64,000 nucleotides of DNA. It comes from Spongilla lacustris (taxonomy: Eukaryota; Porifera; Demospongiae; Spongillida; Spongillidae). The notes beneath the pieces are model-generated. The model was not told where the DNA came from, searched no databases, and saw only the letters and a list, made by a program, of their open reading frames with translations. A program made the translations under genes and the position numbers. Positions 43,986-55,542 of this stretch are shown here, piece after piece; positions within the stretch are counted from its first letter, which is position 1; each line of letters starts with the position of its first letter. Where the stretch lies: assembly GCA_949361645.1 (NCBI GenBank), contig OX442427.1, positions 5,212,016 to 5,276,015 on the forward strand, read 5' to 3'.

Positions 43986-45204
43986 AGAGAAGGTACTACT
44001 AATGGCTTCACACTGATTTATACCCATTAAGTTAAAATTGTCCCTAGTCCATTTCCACTTGGAATGCTGAGAACAGGAACAGCTAGAGGGACCAATGGAT
44101 TGGGGTCACAATAGTAGTCACTTCCTTCCCATAACATATGGGTAGGCACACCTGAGAAGTGTAGGTAAAGGTACTGGGGGGGGGGGGGGATGCAGTCTAA
44201 ATGATGGGCACACAAAGAGGAGGGTTGTCTAACACATGAGGCTGCTTGATGATGGCTAGGACATTGATCTTATCTATAACAATGGGCAAGGTGGACGGGT
44301 GCAGGCTTTGGTCTACTAGGTTAACAGGGGGTAGAGTCTATCCTGACTATCCATACCCACACAGAGAACTTATCAATCCACACCCCTCTCTTATTGTTCA
44401 AGAGCATAGGCTATCCATATTGCACCCCGGATTGTGGAAGCAATTCCACCGCCAAACAAAGTAACAAAATCGTGGTTATATAGGCATTCTATCCCTTTTC
44501 AAACTATCATATAAATATGACACGTCCATACCGAGGTCCATACCGGTACGCACATGTACTATTAATAGTTACCACGGCTCAAACCACAGTATACTTCACA
44601 CGCGTATACCAAGACTGCGTATACCATCGCGAAAAAAAGTATGGCTACAGTTCCATACTATATGTTGTAAGTACCTTCTGTCTCCTTTTGTTCTGTGCTT
44701 CCACTTTGCGAGCAGAATTTGTCTGCGTGGTCGAAAAAGTACGTTGAAGTCGATGGGTTCGTCAAAAAATGGCCGCTTGTAGGAAGCAGCGGAGAGAAAA
44801 CTAGGCCATGTGACATTGGCTACTAATAGAACAAAGGTACTTCATTCCATGTATGGCCTTTAAATGGCGACAAGTTCAAACATGTTAACACGTAGTGCAA
44901 AGTTTGTAAGGTTGTCGGTTGTCAAGGGTGGTTGCTAAGGCATTACGCCACTTTTTCAATATTTTTATAGGTATGCCTTTTGTCCACAAAATGTATGGCC
45001 GCATAGGGCAGTTTAGGACGACGGGAGATTAAAGGTTAATTGTTACGGATATTAATTCTGAATTTAGACTGACGAGCTATTTTTGCGCGTAATTATATTG
45101 AAGGGCGCTACAGTGTAGGAACAAGTGCGTCCTTATTTCCCAGACCTACATACATGTACGTAAATTAAAAACTGTTCACAGCGATAATCGAAAACGAGAC
45201 TGGG
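43986..45204. other. Intergenic sequence, nothing recognised
   Basis: A G13 run at about 44176-44189 is the only notable simple tract. ACGTCCATACCGAGGTCCAT-type words lie at 44522-44550. No domain-bearing frame was found. Confidence 0.4.
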
Positions 45205-45480
45205 AGTATACAAGTAGGTTGTCAGCATTCATAATTGTGCCTTCGGCTAAAGATGGCAAGTAGCGTGAGGTGGCCAGCCTACACGTATCAATTGTAGAGG
45301 TAAGAAGTTGGTCCAAGGAGCTAGGGCAGTAAGTTTATTAGACTCAAAGTAAGAAACTGCATATATTATGCTGAGAACGAGATAGTATGATACAAAAAGG
45401 TTTGTTACAACGTTAACAGTATGCGATTACCTTTCTGCGTAATGGCTAGCGCATGCGCACAAAGACCTTGTCCATCGCTA
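45205..45480 (-). mobile_element. Single arm of the 811-bp foldback family
   Basis: Shares, in order with 39470-39735: ACAAGTAGGTTGTCAGCATT, CTTCGGCTAAAG, GCAAGTAGCGTGAGGTGGCC, AGCCTACACGTA, GTAGAGGTAAGAA, GCTGAGAACGAGAT, CAGTATGCGATTACC, TAATGGCTAGCGCATGC. Only one arm is present and it is more diverged, so it is an old or half-deleted copy. Confidence 0.8.
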
Positions 45481-45811
45481 ATTAACTGACCGCACACTTT
45501 CCGCCCACCGTTTTTCCCATGCATGCTTAACTTTTCTATTCCATGCGCCGTTTTACTTCAGAATATGGTAACGATCACGCGAGTTGGTCATGAACTTGCA
45601 TGTATATGGTATATTAGAAAATAAGTTTGTTTTTTAAAATACTAGTGCAGTATCTTTTTTAAATGTTAATATGAGTCTCATTAGCGTATCAGTGTTCCAC
45701 ATTTTGCTTTTCTACTAGAATACAGTGCAGCATTCTCCTAGAAAGGCGAAATCAGTTTGTATTACATGTATGGGAAGTCATACATGTATATGTTATTGTA
45801 TACACTTAGAG

Positions 45812-45907
45812 ACGTCAGTTCTTAGGAACCCCTTCAATGATTGTTTTACGAGTTCCTAAGAACTGATGCGATATAGGATTGCACGTACATGTACATGCAA
45901 TCCTATA
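45812..45907. repeat. Two adjacent perfect hairpins
   Basis: CAGTTCTTAGGAACC...GAGTTCCTAAGAACTGAT is followed directly by TATAGGATTGCACGTACATG continuing into TACATGCAATCCTATA. Stems are 14-17 bases with short loops. Likely the remains of a miniature element. Confidence 0.7.
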
Positions 45908-46005
45908 TAAACCTATTCTCAAGAATCTTGCACTGAACTGTCCTCAGTTGTACATCTTGAGAATCTAATGGAGTGGTTCATGCACATGGTGTATATACAC
46001 AGCCA

Positions 46006-46204
46006 AAAAGTATCATAATGCATCAGCAGTGATGAGACAAAACAATTAATGACGATAAGCGATGCATGATGTCATTGAGTTTATTGAGTTTACTCAATGA
46101 TATCCGCATCGCTTATCATCCGAGTCATTGTTTTGTCTCATCATTGCTGATGCATTATGATACTTTTTTGGGGGGCAGGGGGGGGGGGGGGGGGGGGGGG
46201 GGGG
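46006..46204. mobile_element. Palindromic miniature element ending in a poly-G run
   Basis: AAAAAGTATCATAATGCATC on the left pairs with GATGCATTATGATACTTTTT on the right, and the stem continues through AGCA(G/A)TGATGAGACAAAACAA and ATAAGCGATGC to a TCAATGA...TCATTGA centre near 46090. The right end passes straight into GGGGGGCAGGG and a run of about 27 G residues (46178-46204). Confidence 0.85.
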
Positions 46205-47082
46205 TTTGTAAAAGTACAGCTTGCAATTAAAGTGGGCAGAGCTAAGGAATTAATTCTTATTAAACTTCACCACTTCACCATGTATACTTAGTATATACAT
46301 GTGGCTGCATGTATCATTTCTACATTGCCGGTTGATGAGCCTTTAAGTGGCTTGCTGTATGCTAGCTAGCAGCATATGGAAATGTGTTTGCATGGGTTTA
46401 ATCTTCATAAGTATTTCCGCTAGGTTCAGTACTGATAGCCACAGCTGCATGGGGCTGGACTGGTTGTACAAACGAATGCATGAATACTGAAGTGCAAATA
46501 TTAATGCGTGTATATACATGTACATGTACATGTATATATGCAGGATCTGAAAAAAGAGTCAAACAACCGTATGTATATACAATGAGAACTTCTTGATATC
46601 AATCGAGCTTAATCGAAGACCAGACTGAACCTTTATTAGAGCATAATGCATGCATGAATCGTCACAATACTTATAAAGAGGTTATCGTGAATGTTTGTTG
46701 CTATTAATTACATGTGAGCATACATACATGCACATATGTAGATGCATATACAGATGCAACTAAACAGAGGCCTAGCTAAGATGCAGTACTAAGCAAACTA
46801 AACTAGCTGAACTTCGTACTATGGAGTGTCAGAGACAATTAAGCTGCATGGAGGAAATACCATTGGTAAAGGTGATTATGCTGTAATATGCCTTACCATT
46901 TGACTTATTTCAATGGTGCAACTCAAGAAGCTGCAAGTACCAGTACATGTAACATTTGAAAATAAATGTTTTATACTGATAACATGCAATGTGGGTACCT
47001 ACCGAATTTGCGACCATTCCCTGCCAATAAACAAATTGAAATATAAACGAATGGTCGGGATTTATTTTTTTTCCTTACATAC
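46205..47082. other. Downstream flank of the Reeler gene
   Basis: AT-rich with many CATGCA/ACATGTA words. On the minus strand, AG|GGAATGGTCGCAAATTCG|GTAGGT at about 47000-47024 has splice signals on both sides and could be a 19-base micro-exon of the Reeler gene, but I cannot confirm it. No later exon was found. Confidence 0.35.
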
Positions 47083-49676
47083 CACGTAACTCTGCAATGA
47101 CAGGGCTAGTTAGAGTAGCGTAGTAGTTGTTCACGCCATTGCTATTCTGTATGACGACGGCATACCTGCATGACATAAGGATATTTATAGCTATCCATTT
47201 TAGCTAAACAGTTAATTCCTTAAAGAAACATCAAAATACACACAAGCGAGCACGTATTGATACCTACTTGAACACAACGTTTCCTGTACCACTAGCTGGA
47301 GCTATCCATTTCAACCGTATGTTATTCTTGAGGTTTGGATTGGTATGAGTCACAGCACTCTGAATCAATGGAATCATGGAAATTAATTGATGTGCCTGAA
47401 TTGAAAAGGCCCGGCTAGGTTAGTTATCTTATACTCATCTACAAACTCAACTTGTTACAATGAACAGGATTTTTGAATATGCAAATGTGATTAAATGGTT
47501 GCGGTTAAAAAAAAGTAGATTATATAGCATATGTATTGATCTCAATGAAAGGCATAAACATTATATTTTATTCTTTAATCCGCATATAAAGTTTTATTTC
47601 ATCCGAGGTCCGTTGTCTATTGGTGTGCCCGCCACCACCGCTGTTTGCGAACCATATGCATTTTAATAGTTATACTGGTCTTCATTAAGAGTCTTGTGGA
47701 TGCATTTTATTATAGATAAGTCAACTTAGTTTGTCTATTAACCTTCACTGGAATTGAAGGTTGAATCTTAAAGCTTTTCTCCACAACTTTCATCTCATGC
47801 TGACATGTAGAAAGGTATTTAAAAGTGGAGGTAAATAAAAAAAAAGGCATGTAGGGGAGGGGTGGGGACATGATCTATATTTCAGATTTTTTTGGATGGT
47901 GTATAGAACTTCCTTCCTCCCCCTTTATGCCTTTATGGTACTCAATAATAAAGGTGCATGGAGGGGAGGGGGCAATGACCTAAATTTCAGATTTTTTTGG
48001 ATGGTGTATAGAACTTCCTTCCTCCCCCTTTATGCCTTTATGGTACTCAATAATAAAGGTGCATGGAGGGGAGGGGGCAATGCCCCTTCTCAGATAGAAG
48101 TGTGGGAGTAATTGCCCCCATGTCACCCATGCTTCCTACGCCACTGTAATGGGTATTGTTGTAGTCCAGGTTGTACAATGGACATGGCTTAGACCATCAA
48201 TAATGTCATCAGTTTAGCATTGCACACCACTAATATCCGGCTAAGTTTTCACTGACATTTCACTGTGGAAAATTTGCTTATAATTGTGGAATGGCCTCAT
48301 GCAGGGATGTGTACACATTGACTGATCTTTTTGGTGTATGTGTAGGCGCAGACACCATGCTTTGTCATCGACCTCCCACAACAAGTTTGCACCAACTGGG
48401 ACATTGGATGAAGGCTTGCTGTCATGGGACTATCCCATAGACACTGTATACCTGCATGTCAGTGTCCTTGGCCACTAACAATCTCACCACACACTCTACA
48501 GTGCTCTTAAACCGTCTCTCTATATCAGTACATATCGAAACTCTAACAGCTACTTGGGATTATTCATAAAATTCTCTGACTGACATACTGCATCATGAAG
48601 ATAGTGAATTCCTTTACTCCATGATTACGTTCGCCGAACTCTTTGAAAAATTGCAGGGCATCTAGCTGTGTGCAACGAGTCCCAAATACACCCTTTTAAA
48701 GGTTACGGCTCGATATTGATGCAAAAAGAGGATACGCGCTCCCGCGTATATTGAATATTTATGGCAATGAAAATGAAGGAACTAAACAATGATATATACT
48801 TAAAATGAGAGAGTGGTTTATCTTGCTAGACGTGGACCTATATTTCAATTTTCGGTACTAATCTAATTGTATACATGGTGTCCAAACAGCCACCTCGAAG
48901 CCAAACCGCCGTATAATTAACCACATGTTGCCATGCCGCGCCATTCGTGGAAATATGGCAAAGTGATCATGATCTGAAATATGGACTGATGTATGATAAT
49001 AGTTAGAATTCATATACTCATTCCGAGCCAAACAGTTTATTTGTATATTGTATCACTGCCAACCAGAGTCCAGACGTACGCGGCGTGCATGTACGTGTAC
49101 ATCGAACTTCAACTGAGCTGGGAAGGAGAGAGGTACATTCGTTTGAAGTATTTCCAAACTTATGTCCCGCCCAGTTGAAGTTCGATACACTGATTAACAA
49201 ATAGCTCAGTCTGCATGACTGAACTCTTCTGCGGTCTAATTATAGACAACGAATGCTCCCAATCATTGCATTTGTACACGCTTACTCCAGAACAAGCCGG
49301 TTGTGTCAGTATGCCCTTTTCAAATCGTCCAACAGGAGTCGATCCGTGTCTCCCTTGTACCAGCAATCCCCTGTACGGCTGTGACCCGGACAACACCACT
49401 AAAATTTAAAATTGTATACTGATAAGAACGGTGTATATTCATCTGGAGACAGTTCTTACTTGTGTAAGTGTGACCGGGAACGTAACCGCCGGATGGTAGG
49501 AATGTTGAAATGTTGAGCGAGATTGGGCTGTTATCAATCGGTAGAGATTCCCCACCGTGGCCGAGTTGGGGAGAAATGGCTTTGCAAGCAGCTTCTGGGG
49601 CCCGGCTTGGGTAGGATTGTACGCGCACAACGCTGAGAACAAGATACATGACAAAAAGAAATCCCATTCCGATCAT
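47083..49676 (-). CDS. Secreted Reeler-domain protein, partial gene model
   Basis: Exon 1 (49676-49460) starts MIGMGFLFVMYLVLSVVRVQ, a signal peptide, then YPSRAPEAACKAISPQLGHG, the classical start of a Reeler (reelin N-terminal) domain, and ends GGYVPGHTYT at donor CACAA|GTAAGA. Later exons at 47359-47268 (SAVTHTNPNLKNNIRLKWIA...GTGNVVFK) and 47165-47083 (YAVVIQNSNGVNNYYATLTS) carry the end of the same domain and join in phase. Exon 1 ends in phase 1 but the next starts in phase 0, so at least one exon coding the middle of the domain is missing from my model, presumably within 47360-49459. Reeler domains occur in ferric-chelate-reductase-like, defence and matrix proteins. No DOMON or cytochrome b561 exons were found, so the full architecture is open. 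Confidence 0.75.
47826..48105. repeat. 105-bp tandem duplication in a Reeler intron
   Basis: The unit starting GATGGTGTATAGAACTTCCT is present twice without visible differences over most of its length (47895-47999 and 48000-48104). A third, diverged partial unit (GGCATGTAGGGGAGGGG to CAGATTTTTTTGGATGG) precedes it. Because 105 is divisible by three, it creates a spurious repetitive 71-codon frame. Confidence 0.9.
49099..49190. repeat. Small inverted repeat
   Basis: CATCGAACTTCAACTGAGCTGGG pairs imperfectly with CCCGCCCAGTTGAAGTTCGATAC across about 45 bases. Possibly a miniature element in the first Reeler intron. Confidence 0.6.
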
Positions 49677-52361
49677 CTTGGTTTGTCGACCTATGTCGTT
49701 CACTGACCAGTTATGTTTACCCAAGAGCTTTTGATTACTACGCGGACCGCAATCTAAATATCGCGTAAAGTGTAAATTGTCGCCATCCTCGTTCCCAACC
49801 TGATAAAACAAACTTGTGACGTATTTGTCAAGCTACGGAGCCACTTGTAGGTTCCTGTTATGTTAGGTAGACCTGTAAAATTCCTTATAGCTCATGTTAA
49901 TGTAAGGGTATAGCTTAGGCTCCTGATGAGCTAGCGCTGCACGCAGGCCGGCATTTGTTTTGAAAGGTGTTTAGAGCGCTTTATGCATGGTATGATACGT
50001 TAAAGATTTCTTACAGAAAGGTTTTAATCTAACAATGCATTGTCAGGCCTCTGCTAATATGAACGTTTCACAGTATGCCATGATAGCATGAAGTGCATGC
50101 CGGCATTATGTACAACGTTATGATAGGGTGGCAGCTGATACAATGTGATCATGAATGCCCGCCAGGTGAATGGCCTCTAGTGCCGCATGCAGTCATGCTG
50201 CAGCAACTCTCTTTGCCATTGAAGAGCATGTGGTGATTAAGTATCACACAAAGAGCAAGTGTTTTGCACTTCAAAACTGTACTACATGAATTGATGCAAC
50301 AGCGGTATAAGCTATAGGCGTCTATTAGACCCTGCTTACAAATACCAATCAGATAAGCTATTTTTAAGAGGTACAGCAACACATAGTGACCATGAGCCCT
50401 ACCGGTACCTGTGCAATATGATCCTTGTAGGCCATCTGATACATGTAGAAGCATTTTAATGGAGCACTTCTAGGAGGCTTTAACCACTGCACCTTTTCAG
50501 TGTGGTTGGTTCTTCGTTATGCGGGCAACTGATAAGATTCTGTTGATGCTTACATCTATTTCTTTACCACAAGTCACAATACAATTCTTGGTATAGGCTT
50601 GCTCTTCGGCCAAAACGCGAAGGTCGGGCTACGACGAACTATAGGCCTGCATGTGCGTAACATTTTTTACAGTCCGGTAGATCATAATAATCAACTCGCT
50701 GTGTCATAAGACTCATAATGCTATTTGTTATAAATCCTATAAGTATGCATGTATTTCTGATGTCCGAGTTTGATTTTAAAATTTGCCTGTGAATCTGAAA
50801 ACTAATCGTTGTTGTCCGAGTTTGATTTTAAAAAATTTGCCCGTGAATTTGAAAACTAATCGTTGCATCCGCCATAAATAAAAATAGAAATTTTAATACT
50901 CACATGCAAGGCACAGTAGTTTGCAGCCATTCAAATCGTGGACAATTGCCTCGTTCCCCGAAATATTGAAATGATCACGTAATGACCTAGCAACGAGCCT
51001 TGACAACCACCGACCTTTACTGCTTGTTAAACGTTCTGTTGCCATTTACAAGCCATACAAGGAATGAACCACTATTGTTCTATTTATTGTCCACATCACA
51101 TGGCGTAGTGATGTCTCCACGTTGTGGTATGGCTCGCGAAAAGCGACTAACTTTTGACGGACATCTCCGCTTATTCTCCCTGAAGGACAAATTCTATGGC
51201 CAAAAATAAAAGTGGGAAACCAAAGGTAAATAAAATTAAATATATGAATTAACTTTAATAATTCGTATAGTATTTTTTAAATAACATACAAATACCAATG
51301 CATCAGTACAGTATCTTTTCATCACGTGAGCAATGACATTCATTGAAATTAAAATTATTTGTTGTCTTGGTGCTCAAGTTACAAAACAAAGCTTTTGGTT
51401 ATTACTGTACGTTCACAGTAAGTGATTATGAGTTTGGTTTTATTTTATTTTTACAGAGGGCACTGAAATCATTCAATGGTAGGAATATAAAAGTATTACG
51501 AGACCCAAAACAGGCATAAATATGTAAATTGCCGTTCTATAGTATTTTGAGCACCAAGATGGCGGAAAGCATTGAATATGAATTGAATTAACCTCGAATT
51601 AATTTTATTAAATTAATTTTCATGTGATTTTTGACGTCATATGAAAGGGGTTTATTTCGTATTTTTTACTGGTTGACGATACATAAGTACGATTTTTTTT
51701 CCATCCAGCACTACAATTACCAATTGTAGGTGCATGCGTGCATACTTTGCCAACGATTTCAATTTCGACGGTGTCGCTGTATAACGTAGTACGACCACGG
51801 ACACGGTGCGTTGTTTGTATCGACACATGACAAATAAAGAAGCTAGCGAGGTCGCCAATATCAATAGGCGTGATTGCATGCCAGAGTATTACAACTCAAC
51901 TTGTAAACAGTATCCATGAATACTGTTTACAAGTTGAGTTGACACATTACACTGTAATAAAGGAAGAGATGATGGACACACCTGTTGCTGTCATATCAAG
52001 AGAGCCAGATAGAGCAAATGTACTAATACTGAGTATAACATTTTTTATGTACTGAACAATATGTATCATCCATGGCTGAGCAATGTATATGATTATGACA
52101 TATAGATATATATACATGATTACTATGTAAATGACATATATACCAAGTTCAGATCGTAGCTAAGTGATCAGTGTTTCTTTATGGTATCATAATTTCAACG
52201 TCGGAGGATGGTCCTTTTTAAATTTTAAAATGCAAGCTTTCCACTATTGGGGTATATAGGATTAATAGTGATGAAATGTCTGTTGCTAATTATAAGTGAA
52301 TATAGATGTAGCGTGACTGTTGAAAGCATCCAATCAGTTATGAATAAAAAGCAGTAAATAA
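49677..52361. other. Intergenic sequence with small inverted repeats
   Basis: At 50612-50645, AAAACGCGAAGGTCGGGCTA followed by CGACGAACTA is a scrap of the TAGTTGG...CAACTA element family, with TATAGGC on both sides. The 25-base word GTCCGAGTTTGATTTTAAAA-ATTTGCC is doubled at 50762 and 50814. A strong hairpin lies at 51893-51942. No gene is recognised; frames of 60-101 codons lack domains. Confidence 0.45.
51893..51942. repeat. Perfect 22-bp-arm hairpin
   Basis: CAACTCAACTTGTAAACAGTAT, a short CCATGA loop, then the exact complement ATACTGTTTACAAGTTGAGTTG. It is not flanked by recognisable element ends. Confidence 0.9.
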
Positions 52362-52628
52362 AATCATTCTCTATGAGAAAGTTGGTGGTGTATATATATA
52401 TAGGATTTGAAGGCAATAGTGGTGTAAAAAGCAGTGAAACAAGGGCTGAATGATATGGAAAAACGAAATAGTCCTATATTTAGCACATGCCCATGCATGA
52501 ACAATGTATTGTCCTACAATGTGTGCTGAGCTAAATATAGGACTATTTCGTTTTTCCTTATCATTCATCCCTTGTTTCCCTGCTATTTACACCACTATTG
52601 CCTTCAAATCCTATATACTAACAACTTT
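52362..52628. mobile_element. Palindromic miniature element, family A, upstream of tyrosinase copy A
   Basis: The arms begin ATTCTCTATGAGAAAGTTGG and end with TATACTAACAACTTT. Inner landmarks are GGCAATAGTGGTGTAAA, AGTCCTATATTTAGCACATG and the inverse GAGCTAAATATAGGACTATT. It lies about 85 bases before the tyrosinase start codon, so it borders or contributes to the promoter. The other tyrosinase copy lacks it. Confidence 0.85.
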
Positions 52629-52654
52629 ACTTGTAAATACTTTGCAATTGGTAA

Positions 52655-52712
52655 CTGAGCGCATGCGTCGCGAACATTATTCTTAACATTCCTTCTTATC
52701 TTAAATGAGGCT
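52655..52712 (+). promoter_or_regulatory. Probable core promoter of tyrosinase copy A
   Basis: GAGCGCATGCGTC at 52658-52670 resembles the palindromic NRF1-type site GCGCATGCGC and lies about 45 bases before the ATG. The matching region of copy B (58946-58957 on the minus strand, TGCGCATGCGTC) keeps it, as well as CTTCCTTCTTATCTTAA just before the ATG, although the sequence between is diverged. Conservation in both copies is the main evidence. Confidence 0.4.
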
Positions 52713-54043
52713 ATGGGTACAGCTCAATACAAAGCGCTACTCATTTTGAATATCTTGACCTTTGCGACAGATGGTAAGCGATTTTGCCAGGGTCTTTGGT
52801 ATTTTAGACACATGCATTCGTCCTTTTTGACAGGTCGCACCGTGAATGACTGTACCCACCACGCTGTTGTGTCTAAGGACTTGCCACCGCTACATCAAGA
52901 CCACTGTATAATTCGAAAAGCACGCAACAGACCCTTCGAACGTGTTCGGAGTAAAAATCCCTTTTTGGATACATCAACTTCTGATGGATTGCAAAATAGT
53001 GCCGCCGAAAACATTACCTTAGAGTATTGTGGCATTACAAATGAATGTGAACGGGATAACGGTAAACATGCTGCACTGATGCGACAAACCTACATGTGCA
53101 TGTAAGCGTTACAGCGGCTCTTTTTCTTCCAGCCGAAGCATGCTCTGGATCAGGAAAGCGCTACGATAGCTGCGGTCGCCGTTGCAGTTGCATGAATGGA
53201 GTCCTAGTGAACTGTTGCCGAGAAAGAAAGGAGTGGCACTCTCTCACACAAGCACAGAGGTGTCTGTTTATCGACACTTTAATCATCGCTAGTACCCAGC
53301 AGCCATACAAAAATTGCTACCATAATCTGATTAACCTTCATGGGGTGTATTTCCACAGAGGCCTGCATGGGGGTCCCAAGACTTTCTTTTTCCCTTTTCA
53401 CCGATGGTTCCTTCTACAAGTGGAAAACCTTTTAAGAAGGATTAATTGCAGCGTTACGATTCCATACTGGGACTGGAGTGCTGAAGCGGACAGGTGGAAA
53501 GACTCGGTTGTCTGGGATAGTAAATGTGGGTTTGGCGGAGATGGCAATTCTAGCCAGGTTTTCCATATTTCGGGACCCTTCGGTAATTTAAGATGGAAAC
53601 CTCCAGGTATTGAGGCCATAACAAGGCTCTTCTCTGATAAAGACCTCCCAAGCATCCAACAAGTATGTGAGATCCAAGAGATTGGTGCGGATGAATACGA
53701 AAGATGGCATAACAAAACAGAAAAAAATTTGCACAACACATTTCATTGCAGAATTGGGGGAGATGACATTTCAGGAACGATGTGCTCAGATATGGCTGCC
53801 AATGATCCTGTTTTCTTCCTTCACCATGGCTTCATCGACCATCTGTGGTCTGATTGGCAAAAAAAGGGTCGTGAGTATCTCGAACACGAAGCCTTCTCGC
53901 GGAATACTGCCATCATGCCCATATCAAATCACACATCTCCTAGTCAAGTGTACAACTTGCTTAAACAACCTGGTTGTGTGAAAGTGTGTGCACAAGCGTC
54001 TACATGCCCACACCGTATGCGTGGCAAATTCAATCGCACTTGA
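52713..54043 (+). CDS. Secreted tyrosinase-like type-3 copper protein, copy A
   Basis: Three exons: 52713-52773, 52834-53061 and 53133-54043, with short introns of 60 and 71 bases and phase-1 junctions; 399 residues. A signal peptide (about 1-20) is followed by a 75-residue linker and a Cys-rich segment (about 100-125, CGRRCSCMNG...NCC). The tyrosinase domain supplies CuA histidines, probably H166, H175 and H186 (NLHGVYFH, HGGPKTFFFPFHRWF), with PYWDW after it. CuB has HNTFHCRIGG and FFLHHGFIDHLW. Tyrosinases oxidise phenols and catechols to quinones and in invertebrates serve pigmentation, cuticle or skeleton cross-linking and defence. All six histidines appear intact, so activity is plausible. 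The inverted partner is at 57536-58862. Confidence 0.92.
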
Positions 54044-54439
54044 AATCAGAATATATTAATGCAATATACATGTATATATTATTTTTGTATAAATCCAATC
54101 GCACTTGAAATATAATTATATATACATTGTTTATATGCAGTCTAGAAAAATGATTTTTTTCCTCTTACGGTGTCCTAGAGATATATAGCGGCTCACTAAT
54201 GAGACCACCCCGGGACAATTAGATCTTAAAACTCGCTAATACATGTACGACCGTTTCGGTCTTATTGGCGAGTTTCCCGCGTTTCGAATTGTGCTTTCAT
54301 TAGAATACCAGTAAAGTAGCAGTGAATAAACAAACGAATCGTAACAAAACAACAGCTGGAAGGTTATGCCTTTAGGTTAGATGGTAGCCAGCCGTACCTA
54401 AGAGCAAGAGCATCATGAAATGCACATTTATGTAAGGTG
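54044..54439. other. 3' flank of tyrosinase copy A
   Basis: The word AAATCCAATCGCACTTGAAAT (about 54091-54111) repeats the last bases of the coding region (CAATCGCACTTGAAAT), a short local duplication. Beyond it the sequence is unrelated to the flank of copy B, which puts the edge of the duplication at the stop codon. Confidence 0.5.
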
Positions 54440-54900
54440 AAGCCATTCTCATCAATAAGTAGCTTTGTCAACCAGTTGGATGCTCCCTTTTCCTGAGCCA
54501 GGTCCATGCATTGACCATTGAGTGGAGAACCAGGTTACTTTGTCTTTGGTCAGGGCCGTTAGATTTCCACCAGCAAGGAACTTGGTGACAACATTACTAA
54601 CACTTTCAGTAGCCAAGAGGTTCGCTACACTTCTAAGGAATGACTGCTTGGAAACTTCAGCAGCATCAAGCAAATGCTGCACACGCAATCCAGAGGGACC
54701 ACAAGCTGTGTATTTGGTAAACGACCTCAGGACGGATAGAATGTCAAAGTTATTGGGGTGGATAGAAGGGATATTAGGCCTGTCATTTGTTGGTGGGCAT
54801 ACTGGAGGTGGGCCCTTAGGATATTTTGTCCGGAGCTGCAATAGCTGCCATGCAGGTAGTATATATCATTATTGAGTGCAACCCCGTGATGAAAATAAAA
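54440..54900 (-). pseudogene. Retroelement reverse-transcriptase, N-terminal part
   Basis: The minus-strand frame from 54841 reads LRTKYPKGPPPVCPP, then ILSVLRSFTKYTACGPSGLR followed by VQHLLDAAE, and FLAGGNLTALTKDK. The phrase L-SF-+-TA-GPSGLR-QHLLDA...FLAGG-L-AL-K is the well-known entry into the reverse-transcriptase domain of the same broad retroelement class as 40080-41122. The catalytic YxDD region is missing, and after TKDK the frame leaves the expected sequence. A dead fragment inserted 3' of tyrosinase copy A. Confidence 0.7.
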
Positions 54901-55542
54901 TTTGGCAAGCTTTTCCATATATAAAATAACCTTTGCCAACCCAATGGCTACATTTGTGTAAGTGATCTGGGCCCCTTGTGTAAGCTTGACGGGTTCTAGA
55001 TGTCACTTGCTGAGATGCAGCATCCCACAGAAATCCAAACTGGCCTTTGGACCTTAAAATATCACATAGCTTTTATAGACGGTAGGCTTGCGGTGACGTC
55101 CCCTCCGTTTGGGAGCCACAAGAACACAATTGTAGTATCCATGATATGCATGGAATTTCAACTCAACGATAGCTAGCTAGAAGATTTTGCACGGAGCGTA
55201 TATATACATCAAGCTATAGTGAAGTGCAAACACAAAGGCCATTTGATACACCTTGGGCATCATCTGTAATAATTCATGAAAAAAGTAGATTATAGCCTTT
55301 GCGGAACAGATATCCCCGCCGTTAAATACATATAAACTATGAAAGTCAGCCATGGCTTTGTAGGTTTCAACTGCACCAGCTAGGGCTTATAGATAATTTA
55401 GTATCGGCTTACCTGTAAAGCACAGCAGAGTCCGCAGTTACAACCAAACAAACAGAAACTAGCCTTCGCTTCTTTGTCCCGTACAATTTTAACCCGTCGC
55501 TTCCGTCACAATTTTAACTCGGTTGCCCCTATTTCGGTACAT
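54901..55542. other. Intergenic sequence, nothing recognised
   Basis: No coding frame or element end is recognised. GCTAGCTAG and ATATAT words are scattered. The boundary with the next foldback is at about 55543. Confidence 0.4.

Noticed and set aside
42774..44027. 417-codon Ser/Pro/Leu-rich frame
   Set aside because: It is a translation of the polypurine minisatellite; all frames of that tract are open and similarly low in complexity.
43986..46000. Possible protein-coding gene
   Set aside because: Several frames of 60-76 codons, but none with a domain, codon bias or coherent splice sites.
47896..48111. Repetitive 71-codon protein
   Set aside because: The 105-bp tandem duplication happens to be divisible by three; the sequence is intronic to the Reeler gene.
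48330..48460. Minus-strand phrase VPVGANLLWEVDDKAWC as a candidate missing Reeler exon
   Set aside because: It reads like protein but does not match the Reeler pattern, its splice borders do not give the required phases, and stops interrupt it upstream.
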